Below, piece after piece: positions 1-5,658 of a DNA stretch of 5,758 nucleotides (its first letter is position 1; every line of letters begins with the position of its first letter). A model generated the notes under the pieces. The model saw only the letters and a list, made by a program, of their open reading frames with translations. It was not told where the DNA came from and searched no databases. The DNA comes from Bacteroidales bacterium (GTDB taxonomy: Bacteria > Bacteroidota > Bacteroidia > Bacteroidales > JAADJA01). The stretch lies in NCBI GenBank assembly GCA_030635465.1, contig DAOVYU010000092.1:1-5758 (forward strand). The letters run 5' to 3'. The position numbers and the translations under genes are program-made.

Positions 1-21
1 AAACCTTTTAATTTTTATCAT
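1..21 (-). CDS. Possible start of a divergent gene, cut by the window edge
   Basis: On the minus strand an ATG at 21-19 opens a frame reading MIKIKRF up to the edge of the window. Only seven codons are visible, so no product can be named. The reason to list it is context: a perfect Bacteroidota -7 box on the same strand (44-37) lies 15 bases upstream of this ATG, and the adjoining 160 bases hold no plus-strand gene. The lysine-rich beginning is compatible with a real N-terminus, but in AT-rich DNA such a short frame also arises by chance. The implied 5' leader would be under about 10 bases, so the true start may be a later codon outside the window. Confidence 0.3.
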
Positions 22-36
22 GTAAAGTAATTTCTG

Positions 37-44
37 CAAAGATA
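37..44 (-). promoter_or_regulatory. Candidate -7 promoter box, leftward
   Basis: Read on the minus strand, 44-37 is TATCTTTG followed by C, a perfect match to the Bacteroidota -7 consensus TAnnTTTG and the same octamer found before DUF3098 and queA in this window. No TTG -33 element is found at the usual distance of about 19-21 bases, so the assignment rests on the -7 box and the ATG that follows. Confidence 0.4.
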
Positions 45-115
45 ATTATGAAGTTGTTAACTCTAGAATCTAATGTTCTCAAAAAGTCCTTTTAGATTAT
101 TTAACAATCTTTCAG

Positions 116-145
116 TTCTTTTGAATATGAATTTGACTAATTTAG
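116..145 (+). promoter_or_regulatory. Weak candidate promoter for ftsX
   Basis: TAATTTAG at 138-145 matches TAnnTTTG except for one base, and TTC at 116-118 sits 19 bases upstream where a TTG -33 element is expected. Both boxes are imperfect. It is proposed because the region before ftsX carries no upstream plus-strand gene from which ftsX could be read. The implied leader would be very short. Confidence 0.25.
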
Positions 146-160
146 CAAACTACCATAAAT

Positions 161-1039
161 ATGGGAAGAAAGGAAGACAAATATAATCGAAAACGGCTTA
201 ACAGCTCTTATATCACCACCATAGTAAGTATAACCCTGGTTTTATTTATGCTTGGATTGCTGGGCTTAATTATACTTCATGCTAAGAAATTAAGCGACTA
301 TGTAAAAGAAAACATTGGATTTTCAATTATCATGAAAGAAAATGTTAAAGAAGCCGGTATCATCAAGCTGCAAAAAATATTAGATGCCACCGAATATGTA
401 AAGTCAACTGAATACATCACCAAGGAGGAAGCGGCCAAAGAATTTGAGGAAGAATTAGGTGAAGAATTTACAAGTTTTCTTGGCTACAACCCTTTACTTC
501 CAACTATTGAAGTCCGATTTAAAGCAGAATATGCAAATAATGACAGTTTAACTATTATTAAAGAAAAAATACTGGAGAATTCCAATGTAAAAGAAGTGTT
601 TTATCAGGAATCACTTGTTGATGTCGTCAATAAAAATGTTCGGAAAATAGGCATTATCATATTAGGATTCAGCACATTACTTTTAATTATCGCTATTGCA
701 TTAATAAATAATACAATTCGACTGTCAGTATACTCTAAACGATTTTTAATTCGAAGTATGCAATTGGTAGGTGCTACACATATCTTTATAAGTAAACCAT
801 TTATCTGGAAAGGAATTTTACATGGAATAATCGGCGCATTAATTGCCATCATGTTATTATCTGGCATTATTTATTTTTCACAACGTGAACTACCGGAACT
901 TATCAATTTACAGGATATTGATTTATTCTTATCATTGTTTGGAATCGTTATTTTATTAGGGGTTTTTATTTCCTGGATGTCAAATTTATTGGCTGTACGA
1001 AAGTACATTCGGCTGAAAACAGATTCTCTTTACTATTGA
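161..1039 (+). CDS. ftsX: Cell division protein FtsX
   Basis: FtsX is the membrane subunit of the FtsEX complex, an ABC-transporter-like machine that in studied bacteria couples ATP hydrolysis by FtsE to activation of peptidoglycan hydrolases at the septum. The 292-residue protein has the family layout: a basic cytoplasmic start, membrane segment 1 (about 19-40), a large periplasmic domain (about 42-160) carrying the NPLLPTIEV motif at 110-118, then three membrane segments (about 163-183, 218-239 and 254-276). The cytoplasmic loop contains the characteristic RSMQLVGAT stretch at 198-206, which in FtsX precedes the third membrane helix. The length is normal. The ATG at 161 is preceded by an A-rich stretch without a Shine-Dalgarno sequence, as usual in Bacteroidota. 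No ftsE is adjacent in this window, so the ATPase partner must be encoded elsewhere. A promoter for the next gene begins at its stop codon. Confidence 0.95.
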   Translation: MGRKEDKYNRKRLNSSYITTIVSITLVLFMLGLLGLIILHAKKLSDYVKENIGFSIIMKENVKEAGIIKLQKILDATEYVKSTEYITKEEAAKEFEEELGEEFTSFLGYNPLLPTIEVRFKAEYANNDSLTIIKEKILENSNVKEVFYQESLVDVVNKNVRKIGIIILGFSTLLLIIAIALINNTIRLSVYSKRFLIRSMQLVGATHIFISKPFIWKGILHGIIGALIAIMLLSGIIYFSQRELPELINLQDIDLFLSLFGIVILLGVFISWMSNLLAVRKYIRLKTDSLYY

Positions 1040-1059
1040 TAAACAAAATACTATCTTTG
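1036..1059 (+). promoter_or_regulatory. Promoter of the DUF3098 gene
   Basis: TATCTTTG at 1052-1059, followed by CCCCC, is a perfect Bacteroidota -7 box. The only TTG nearby (1036-1038, overlapping the ftsX stop codon) is 13 bases upstream, which is shorter than the usual 19-21; at the normal distance there is TTTAC (from 1029), so the -33 element is either degenerate or closely spaced. The predicted start of transcription would be around 1066, giving a leader of about 25 bases. Confidence 0.6.
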
Positions 1060-1091
1060 CCCCCGTTTAATGGGTTCTTAATTAGAATAAT

Positions 1092-1379
1092 ATGAAACAA
1101 AAGAACATAAAAAATCCCGCTGTTCGTTCAGATAAACAAAAATCTGAAACCACAGGATTATCTGAATTTGCCTTTGGAAAACAAAACTATAAGTTATTAC
1201 TCATCGGTTTGGTACTTATATTGTTAGGTTTTTTATTAATGATTGGAGGTGGCTCTGAAGATCCAAATGAATTTAGTGACAAAATATTTGATTTCAGAAG
1301 ATTAACTCTGGCTCCTATTCTGATTTTAGCAGGTTATGTTGTTGAGATTTTCGCCATCATGAAAAAACCCAAAGACTGA
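1092..1379 (+). CDS. DUF3098 family small membrane protein
   Basis: A 95-residue protein with a polar, lysine-rich N-terminus (1-22), then FAFGKQNYKLLLIG (26-39) leading into membrane segment 1 (about 34-53), a short polar stretch GGGSEDPNEFSDKIFDFRR (52-70), and membrane segment 2 (about 72-90) ending in a lysine-rich tail. This arrangement, and the position directly between ftsX and uppP, match the DUF3098 family of Bacteroidota. Its function is not known to me. The persistent neighbourhood with ftsX and uppP suggests an envelope role, which is inference from context only. It has its own promoter overlapping the end of ftsX, so it can be expressed separately. The ATG lies in an A/T-rich context without a Shine-Dalgarno sequence. 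It is followed by 81 bases before uppP in which I see no convincing terminator or promoter. Confidence 0.85.
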   Translation: MKQKNIKNPAVRSDKQKSETTGLSEFAFGKQNYKLLLIGLVLILLGFLLMIGGGSEDPNEFSDKIFDFRRLTLAPILILAGYVVEIFAIMKKPKD

Positions 1380-1460
1380 TTTTTAGCTTTACATTAATTA
1401 TCGAATGTGAAAAGTTTATTCCTTCCAATTTAATTTACATACACTAATTATTCTTTTTAT

Positions 1461-2252
1461 ATGGGATGGATTGAAGCATTAATTTTAGGAATATTGCAGG
1501 GATTAACCGAGTTTTTACCGGTTAGCAGCAGTGGCCATCTTGAGATTGGCAAAGTTATGTTGGGAGTGAATGCTGAAAAAAGTCTCATTTTCACGGTTGT
1601 CGTTCATGGTGCAACTGTATTAAGTACCATTATTGTATTTTGGAAAGATATTTTGATCCTCCTTAAGGGACTTTTTGCTTTCAAATGGAATGAGGAAACA
1701 AAATATACTACTAAGCTAGTGGTTTCAATGATTCCAGTAGCATTGCTTGGGTTTACGTTTGCAGATGAAATACAATCGCTGTTTAATGGAAATTTACTTC
1801 TCGTTGGATCAATGTTGATGGTGACAGCTCTGATGCTTACTTTTTCGCACTATGCAAAGCAAAAAGAAAAAGAAATATCGTTTGGGAATTCATTTGTAAT
1901 TGGAATTGCTCAAGCTATGGCTGTGCTTCCCGGAATATCCAGGTCTGGATCAACTATTTCAACCGGCTTATTACTGAACAATAAAAAAGATGGAATTGCA
2001 AAATTTTCATTCCTAATGGTACTTGTACCCATAATCGCAGCAAACTTGAAAGATCTATTGGACGGGAAATTATCTGAAAACTCTGGAGTAAGCGCATTTG
2101 CACTATTTGTTGGATTTATGGCAGCATTTATTTCGGGTTTAATTGCTTGTAAATGGATGATAGGAATTGTAAAAAAGGGCAAGCTCATTTATTTTGCGAT
2201 TTATTGTTTTACTGTAGGGATACTATCTATTTCATACTATTTATTTTTCTAA
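1461..2252 (+). CDS. uppP: Undecaprenyl-diphosphate phosphatase (UppP/BacA)
   Basis: UppP is an inner-membrane enzyme that removes one phosphate from undecaprenyl diphosphate, recycling the lipid carrier for peptidoglycan and surface polysaccharide synthesis; its overproduction gives bacitracin resistance in other bacteria. The 263-residue sequence has both family signatures: the N-terminal QGLTEFLPVSSSGH at 13-26, with Q13 and E17 forming the (E/Q)xxxE motif and H26 the conserved histidine, and PGISRSGST at 157-165, with R161 and T165 matching the essential arginine and threonine of E. coli BacA. The remainder is a series of hydrophobic segments as expected for a polytopic protein, ending with one at about 242-263. 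The length is typical. The stop codon is followed after one base by the truB start, so the two genes are very probably translated from one message. Confidence 0.97.
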   Translation: MGWIEALILGILQGLTEFLPVSSSGHLEIGKVMLGVNAEKSLIFTVVVHGATVLSTIIVFWKDILILLKGLFAFKWNEETKYTTKLVVSMIPVALLGFTFADEIQSLFNGNLLLVGSMLMVTALMLTFSHYAKQKEKEISFGNSFVIGIAQAMAVLPGISRSGSTISTGLLLNNKKDGIAKFSFLMVLVPIIAANLKDLLDGKLSENSGVSAFALFVGFMAAFISGLIACKWMIGIVKKGKLIYFAIYCFTVGILSISYYLFF

Positions 2253-2253
2253 T

Positions 2254-2964
2254 ATGGACAGTGCCGCTAATAAATTTCTGGATGGCCAAGTACTACTGAT
2301 CAATAAACCATATGAATGGACATCATTCGATGTAGTTAAAAAGATTAGAAATACCATATCTCGCCATACTGGTCTTAAAAAAATTAAAGTTGGACATGCG
2401 GGCACCTTGGATCCATTAGCAACAGGACTTTTAATTGTTTGCACCGGGAAATTTACAAAACGAATAAATGAATTTCAAAGTCAGGAAAAAGAATATACCG
2501 GTACGTTTTTTATAGGTGCCACTACCCCTTCATTTGATAAAGAAACTGAGGTAGACAGCTCTTTTGAAACAAAACATATCACTGAAAATTTATTGTTAGA
2601 ATCAACAAGGCGATTTATTGGTGAAATTGACCAGATACCACCAATATATTCAGCAGTAAATGTACAAGGTGTAAGGGCCTACACATATGCCCGAAATCAA
2701 GAGGAAGTTAAACTGAGTGCCCGAAAAGTTCAAATTAAAACGTTTGAATTAACCAAAATGGTATTACCTCATGTTCAATTCAGATTAGTTTGCAGTAAAG
2801 GAACCTATGTTAGATCATTAGCAAGAGACTATGGTAAGGCATTGAACTCTGGAGCATATTTGACTGAATTAGTGCGGACCAGAATAGGTAGTTTTGATGT
2901 TACGGAGGCAATAAGCATTGAAGAATTTACACAAAATTTAAATGAATTGTATCAGGATATTTGA
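2254..2964 (+). CDS. truB: tRNA pseudouridine(55) synthase TruB
   Basis: TruB isomerises uridine 55 in the T loop of nearly all tRNAs to pseudouridine. Motifs appear in the expected order: NKPYEWTSFDVV at 17-28, the catalytic GHAGTLDPLATG at 47-58 with nucleophile D53, EYTGTFFIGATT at 80-91 with the conserved Y81, IPPIYSAVNVQGVRAYTYAR at 128-147, and CSKGTYVRSLARDYG at 180-194. At 236 residues it is shorter than E. coli TruB (314) and ends soon after the catalytic fold, so the C-terminal PUA-type RNA-binding domain is missing; no frameshift or continuation is visible after the stop, so this appears to be the natural length. The ATG is one base after the uppP stop, indicating translational coupling. 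The next gene, queA, has its own promoter 104 bases later. Confidence 0.97.
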   Translation: MDSAANKFLDGQVLLINKPYEWTSFDVVKKIRNTISRHTGLKKIKVGHAGTLDPLATGLLIVCTGKFTKRINEFQSQEKEYTGTFFIGATTPSFDKETEVDSSFETKHITENLLLESTRRFIGEIDQIPPIYSAVNVQGVRAYTYARNQEEVKLSARKVQIKTFELTKMVLPHVQFRLVCSKGTYVRSLARDYGKALNSGAYLTELVRTRIGSFDVTEAISIEEFTQNLNELYQDI

Positions 2965-2986
2965 TCAGAATAATAAATTTCCAGTT

Positions 2987-3012
2987 TAAATATTGACTTT
3001 TGGCAATATTTA
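2987..3012. repeat. Perfect 9-bp inverted repeat in the queA promoter
   Basis: TAAATATTG at 2987-2995 and CAATATTTA at 3004-3012 are exact reverse complements separated by 8 bases. The left arm contains the TTG -33 element and the right arm ends three bases before the -7 box, so a dimeric protein bound here would cover the promoter. This position suggests an operator, but no binding protein is encoded in the window and AT-rich DNA yields such dyads by chance at a low rate. Confidence 0.45.
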
Positions 3013-3023
3013 TAGTATCTTTG
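2993..3023 (+). promoter_or_regulatory. Promoter of queA (and probably ispD)
   Basis: TTG at 2993-2995 and TATCTTTG at 3016-3023 are separated by 20 bases, a textbook match to the Bacteroidota sigma factor consensus TTG-N19-21-TAnnTTTG, and the -7 box is followed by CACCC as in many Bacteroidota promoters. Transcription would start near 3030, giving a leader of about 40 bases to the queA ATG. It lies in the gap after truB, separating queA and ispD from the upstream genes. Confidence 0.8.
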
Positions 3024-3044
3024 CACCCCTTTTTTAAGAATAGA

Positions 3045-3061
3045 AACTAATATAATTAGTT
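3045..3061 (+). repeat. Small inverted repeat in the queA leader
   Basis: AACTAAT (3045-3051) and ATTAGTT (3055-3061) are complementary around the three bases ATA, seven bases before the queA start codon. As RNA it would be a weak AT-only hairpin next to the ribosome entry site. It is a real sequence symmetry; any effect on translation is speculative. Confidence 0.3.
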
Positions 3062-3068
3062 AATAATT

Positions 3069-4118
3069 ATGAAATTATCACAATTTAAGTATTATTTACC
3101 ACAAGAATTAATTGCCAACCAACCTTCCGAAAACCGTGACGAGTCAAGGTTACTTTTGCTGAACAGGGCTGATCAATCCATTAAACATAAAAACTTTAAA
3201 GATATTTTGAATTACTTTGATGATGGTGATGTATTTGTAATAAACAATACAAAAGTCTTTCCAGCACGTTTATATGGCGAGAAGGAGAAGACTGGTGCCA
3301 GAATCGAAGTTTTTCTTTTAAGAGAATTGAACAGAGATAGTTTATTGTGGGATGTATTAGTTGACCCAGCAAGGAAAATCAGGATAGGTAATAAATTATA
3401 TTTTGGTGAAGAAGGAGAATTGGTTGCTGAAGTAATCGATAATACCACTTCAAGAGGAAGAACCTTGCGATTTTTGTATGATGGTTCTTATGATGAATTT
3501 AAGCAAACTTTACAAAAATTGGGCGAAACTCCACTGCCTAAAATTCATCAAAGAGCTGTTCAGCCGGAAGATGAAGAAAGATACCAGACCATTTATGCAA
3601 AACACGAAGGTGCAGTTGCAGCACCAACCGCTGGTTTTCATTTTAGCAGAGAATTAATGAAACGTCTGGAATTAATGGGTGTAGATTTTGCAGAAATTAC
3701 ACTTCATGCCGGACTTGGTAATTTTAGAGACATTGAAGTAGAGGATCTGACAAAGCATAAGATGGATTCTGAAGAAATGATTATAACAGATTCGCAAGCA
3801 AATATCATCAATAATGCAATAATCAAGAAGAAAAAAATATGTGCTATTGGTACAACATCTTTGAAAGCTATTGAAACTGCTGTTTCTATTACCGGAATGA
3901 TAAAACCATATAATGGCTGGACCAACAAATTCATTTTTCCACCTTATGAGTGTACTGTGGCTGATGCAATGGTAACCAATTTACATCTACCTTTATCTTC
4001 TGTTATGATGATGGTAGCTTCTTTTACTGGTTATGATTTTCTAATGAAAGCTTATAAAGAAGCAATAGCGGAGAAATATAAGTTTTTTACTTATGGCGAT
4101 GCCATGTTAATCATTTAA
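3069..4118 (+). CDS. queA: S-adenosylmethionine:tRNA ribosyltransferase-isomerase QueA
   Basis: QueA transfers and rearranges the ribosyl part of S-adenosylmethionine onto 7-aminomethyl-7-deazaguanine at tRNA position 34, making epoxyqueuosine, the penultimate step of queuosine synthesis. The 349-residue protein is full length with family motifs throughout: LIANQPSENRDESRLLLLNR (14-33), VINNTKVFPARLYG (57-70), VAAPTAGFHF (183-192), TLHAGLGNFR (211-220), KHKMDSEE (229-236), AIGTTSLKAIET (259-270), FIFPPYECTVADAMVTNLHLPLS (288-310) and the C-terminal KFFTYGDAMLI (338-348). Compared with the E. coli-type pattern HVGxGTF and GTTSxR, it reads HAGLGNF and GTTSLK; I take these as lineage variants, since all flanking residues are kept. 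It has its own strong promoter overlapped by a dyad. Other queuosine genes are not in the window. ispD follows after 61 bases without a visible terminator, so co-transcription is likely. Confidence 0.97.
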   Translation: MKLSQFKYYLPQELIANQPSENRDESRLLLLNRADQSIKHKNFKDILNYFDDGDVFVINNTKVFPARLYGEKEKTGARIEVFLLRELNRDSLLWDVLVDPARKIRIGNKLYFGEEGELVAEVIDNTTSRGRTLRFLYDGSYDEFKQTLQKLGETPLPKIHQRAVQPEDEERYQTIYAKHEGAVAAPTAGFHFSRELMKRLELMGVDFAEITLHAGLGNFRDIEVEDLTKHKMDSEEMIITDSQANIINNAIIKKKKICAIGTTSLKAIETAVSITGMIKPYNGWTNKFIFPPYECTVADAMVTNLHLPLSSVMMMVASFTGYDFLMKAYKEAIAEKYKFFTYGDAMLII

Positions 4119-4179
4119 AAATATTTTCTGCCAATCCATATCATTTGGAAAGGTATTTTATTCAAAAAATAGTTACTGT

Positions 4180-4842
4180 GTGGAGAAGCATGTTATTATT
4201 GTAGCCGGTGGTGTTGGTAAACGCATGCAATCTGAAATTCCAAAACAATTTCTGAATGTTGCAGGAAAGCCTGTTCTAATTCATACTTTTGAAGGCTTAA
4301 TAAATTATTCCAAAGACATTAAAATAACCCTGGTTTTACCTGAACCTTATATTGATTTTTGGAGATCATTGTGTAAACGGTTTGCATTTGAAGTAGATCA
4401 TAAAGTAGTTGAAGGCGGACAAACCAGATTTGATTCAGTAAAAAATGGACTTGAAGAGATCCAAAATGGAAGCCTGGTGGCAATACATGATGGAGTAAGA
4501 CCTCTCGTATCGAAAGAAACTCTCAATCGTGTTTTTATTAAAGCAGAAGAAACTGGAAATGCAATACCGGCAGTTAAAATCAATGAAGCCCTTAGAAAAA
4601 TAAATGATGACACTAGTTTCTCTGTCAATAGAAGGGAATACCGATTGATACAAACACCACAATGTTTTCATGCCGAATTGATAAAAAAAGCATATCAACA
4701 GGATTTCAAAGAAGAATTCATAGATGATGCAACAGTTGTTGAGGCTATGGGAATAAAACTTAATCTGATTGAAGGTAATAGGGAAAATATCAAAATCACC
4801 AGGCGAGGTGATATTAAAATTGCAGAAGTCTTTTTAAAATAA
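4180..4842 (+). CDS. ispD: 2-C-methyl-D-erythritol 4-phosphate cytidylyltransferase IspD
   Basis: IspD couples CTP to methylerythritol 4-phosphate, giving CDP-methylerythritol in the non-mevalonate isoprenoid pathway. The 220-residue protein has the nucleotide-binding AGGVGKRM at 9-16 with R15, then PKQF at 21-24 with K22, EGGQTRFDSVKNGL at 78-91, IHDGVRPLVS at 102-111 with D104 and R107, TPQCF at 159-163, DDATVVEAMG at 182-191 and NIKITRRGDI at 203-212 with K205, which matches the conserved substrate-binding lysine. Length is typical. The start is GTG at 4180: the first in-frame ATG (encoding M16) would delete most of the nucleotide-binding loop, so it cannot be the start. No Shine-Dalgarno sequence is visible. 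It probably shares the queA promoter. No terminator for the plus strand is evident; the hairpin just after the stop has its U-tract on the other strand. Confidence 0.96.
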   Translation: MEKHVIIVAGGVGKRMQSEIPKQFLNVAGKPVLIHTFEGLINYSKDIKITLVLPEPYIDFWRSLCKRFAFEVDHKVVEGGQTRFDSVKNGLEEIQNGSLVAIHDGVRPLVSKETLNRVFIKAEETGNAIPAVKINEALRKINDDTSFSVNRREYRLIQTPQCFHAELIKKAYQQDFKEEFIDDATVVEAMGIKLNLIEGNRENIKITRRGDIKIAEVFLK

Positions 4843-4873
4843 AAAAACCAGCCAGAAAAAAACTCTGACTGGT
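4840..4873 (-). terminator. Intrinsic terminator of the minus-strand lipoprotein gene
   Basis: On the minus strand ACCAGTCAGA (4873-4864) pairs with TCTGGCTGGT (4856-4847) around a 7-base loop, a 10-bp stem with one G-U pair, followed at once by a run of six T (4846-4841) and more T-rich DNA inside the end of ispD. It starts 36 bases after the lipoprotein stop codon. Read on the plus strand the G-U pair becomes a C-A mismatch and no T run follows, so it should work mainly leftward. Confidence 0.85.
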
Positions 4874-4909
4874 GGAGATATATTGAGATAACGGATTTAT
4901 AAAAACTAT

Positions 4910-5518
4910 TTATTGTTCATTTAGCATTACTTCATTCTTTGGTTCAACCTTTTTATAGTTAATCATTATTTCCATCCCGTCTCCCACTTGTTTTACAGTT
5001 ATCTCTGAATCTGATTCCTCCAAAACTTCATATTTCGAATCTATCTCAGCATCTTTATATGAACTTTCAATATATGGACCATAAGGACTACACTCGATCA
5101 TAAAGTAATTATCTGGGCCATCTTGTCCATTATGATACCATCCACCAGGCTCACCTTGCACTTCATAAATGGTATATTCAACTTCCCATGCGTAAGAACC
5201 CCAACCCATTCCAGTCCATATTCTTCCTTCATAATACAAGAAATATTTCCCAGGGAATGTTTTATAATTCTGTCCCCAATAAAATACAGAAGGAATATCG
5301 CCTGTTCCAGCATCAATGTATTCCGGTTCTGCTATATCCCAATTGATTGAAAGAAATGCATCTCCTGGTCTTCCTTCTTGCCCATACCACGCCTTTTGAC
5401 AGCCTGCTAAACTTAGTATTAAAAGAACTGCTATTACTCTCTGGACTCTTTTCTGAGCTACTTCATCTTCGCTCTTCTTTTTAGTCCTAATCCCAATTTT
5501 TTTGTCGAACCTTTTCAT
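4910..5518 (-). CDS. Putative lipoprotein of unknown function, aromatic-rich
   Basis: A 202-residue protein whose N-terminus has a long basic, charged region (1-27), a hydrophobic core VIAVLLILSLAGC (28-40) and the lipobox LAGC, so signal peptidase II should cut before C40 and leave a lipid-anchored protein of 163 residues. The residues after the cysteine are QKAWYGQEG; QK resembles the start of the Capnocytophaga surface-export signal, but the following acidic residues are absent, so its side of the outer membrane is undecided. The mature part is rich in Gly, Tyr and Trp (seven Trp, e.g. W81, W101, W106, W111, W127), with FYWGQNYKTFPGKYFLYYEG (79-98), GMGWGSYAWEVEY (103-115) and GGWYHNGQDGPDNYF (125-139) looking like beta strands and turns of a compact domain. 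The tail (about 155-202) is polar and acidic. I recognise no catalytic motif and no named domain. It converges on ispD and has its own terminator. The 27-residue N-region is long for a signal peptide; no later in-frame ATG precedes the core. Confidence 0.82.
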   Translation of the reverse strand: MKRFDKKIGIRTKKKSEDEVAQKRVQRVIAVLLILSLAGCQKAWYGQEGRPGDAFLSINWDIAEPEYIDAGTGDIPSVFYWGQNYKTFPGKYFLYYEGRIWTGMGWGSYAWEVEYTIYEVQGEPGGWYHNGQDGPDNYFMIECSPYGPYIESSYKDAEIDSKYEVLEESDSEITVKQVGDGMEIMINYKKVEPKNEVMLNEQ

Positions 5519-5546
5519 TGTTATAAATTTTAAGGGTTAAAAAACT

Positions 5547-5554
5547 GGGCGCCC
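5547..5554. repeat. GC-rich palindrome GGGCGCCC
   Basis: A perfect 8-bp palindrome inside a 13-base GC-rich block (5545-5557), about 30 bases upstream of the lipoprotein start codon. On the minus strand it is followed by AG and six T, which looks faintly like a terminator, but a self-complementary octamer leaves no loop and only a 3-bp stem (GGC/GCC) can form locally. A protein-binding site or leader element is equally possible. Confidence 0.3.
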
Positions 5555-5579
5555 GCCATAAATTATCCAAGTAGCGTGC

Positions 5580-5587
5580 CAAAGATT
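5580..5587 (-). promoter_or_regulatory. Weak candidate -7 box for the lipoprotein gene
   Basis: On the minus strand 5587-5580 reads AATCTTTG followed by GC, differing from TAnnTTTG only in its first base. No TTG lies about 20 bases upstream. If used, the message would start near 5573 and carry a leader of about 55 bases including the GGGCGCCC block. Confidence 0.3.
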
Positions 5588-5642
5588 ATTAAGAGTGGAA
5601 AATAAATTTGATAATTATAGAATTGTTTAAACGGGCTATAGG

Positions 5643-5658
5643 TCAATAAATTTATTGA
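5643..5658. repeat. Perfect 16-bp AT-rich palindrome
   Basis: TCAATAAATTTATTGA equals its own reverse complement. It lies about 50 bases beyond the stop codon of the partial minus-strand gene and about 125 bases upstream of the lipoprotein start. With no unpaired centre and no T run it is not a standard terminator; a binding site for a dimeric regulator is one option, chance in AT-rich DNA another. Confidence 0.4.

Noticed and set aside
94..110. Hairpin AGATT/AATCT as a terminator before ftsX
   Set aside because: The stem is only five AT-rich pairs and is followed by just a few T; too weak to call.
604..867. Minus-strand frame inside ftsX and similar frames opposite uppP, queA and ispD
   Set aside because: All are antisense to genes with clear family motifs and have no supporting start context or recognisable protein features.
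1380..1460. Promoter before uppP
   Set aside because: TAGCTTTA at 1384-1391 is one base from the -7 consensus, but no -33 element lies at a fitting distance; transcription from the DUF3098 promoter explains expression.
2254..2964. Truncated or frameshifted truB
   Set aside because: The protein lacks the C-terminal PUA-type domain of E. coli TruB, but all catalytic motifs are present and no continuation of the domain is visible after the stop; a short form is the simpler reading.
3021..3050. preQ1-I-like riboswitch before queA
   Set aside because: CACCC followed by ACTAA recalls the conserved parts of preQ1-I aptamers, but the 5' stem partner is missing and CACCC directly follows the -7 box, so it would lie upstream of or at the transcript start.
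5123..5350. Plus-strand 75-residue frame inside the lipoprotein gene
   Set aside because: It lies fully opposite the lipoprotein gene, has no recognisable features, and the minus-strand frame has a lipobox and its own terminator.
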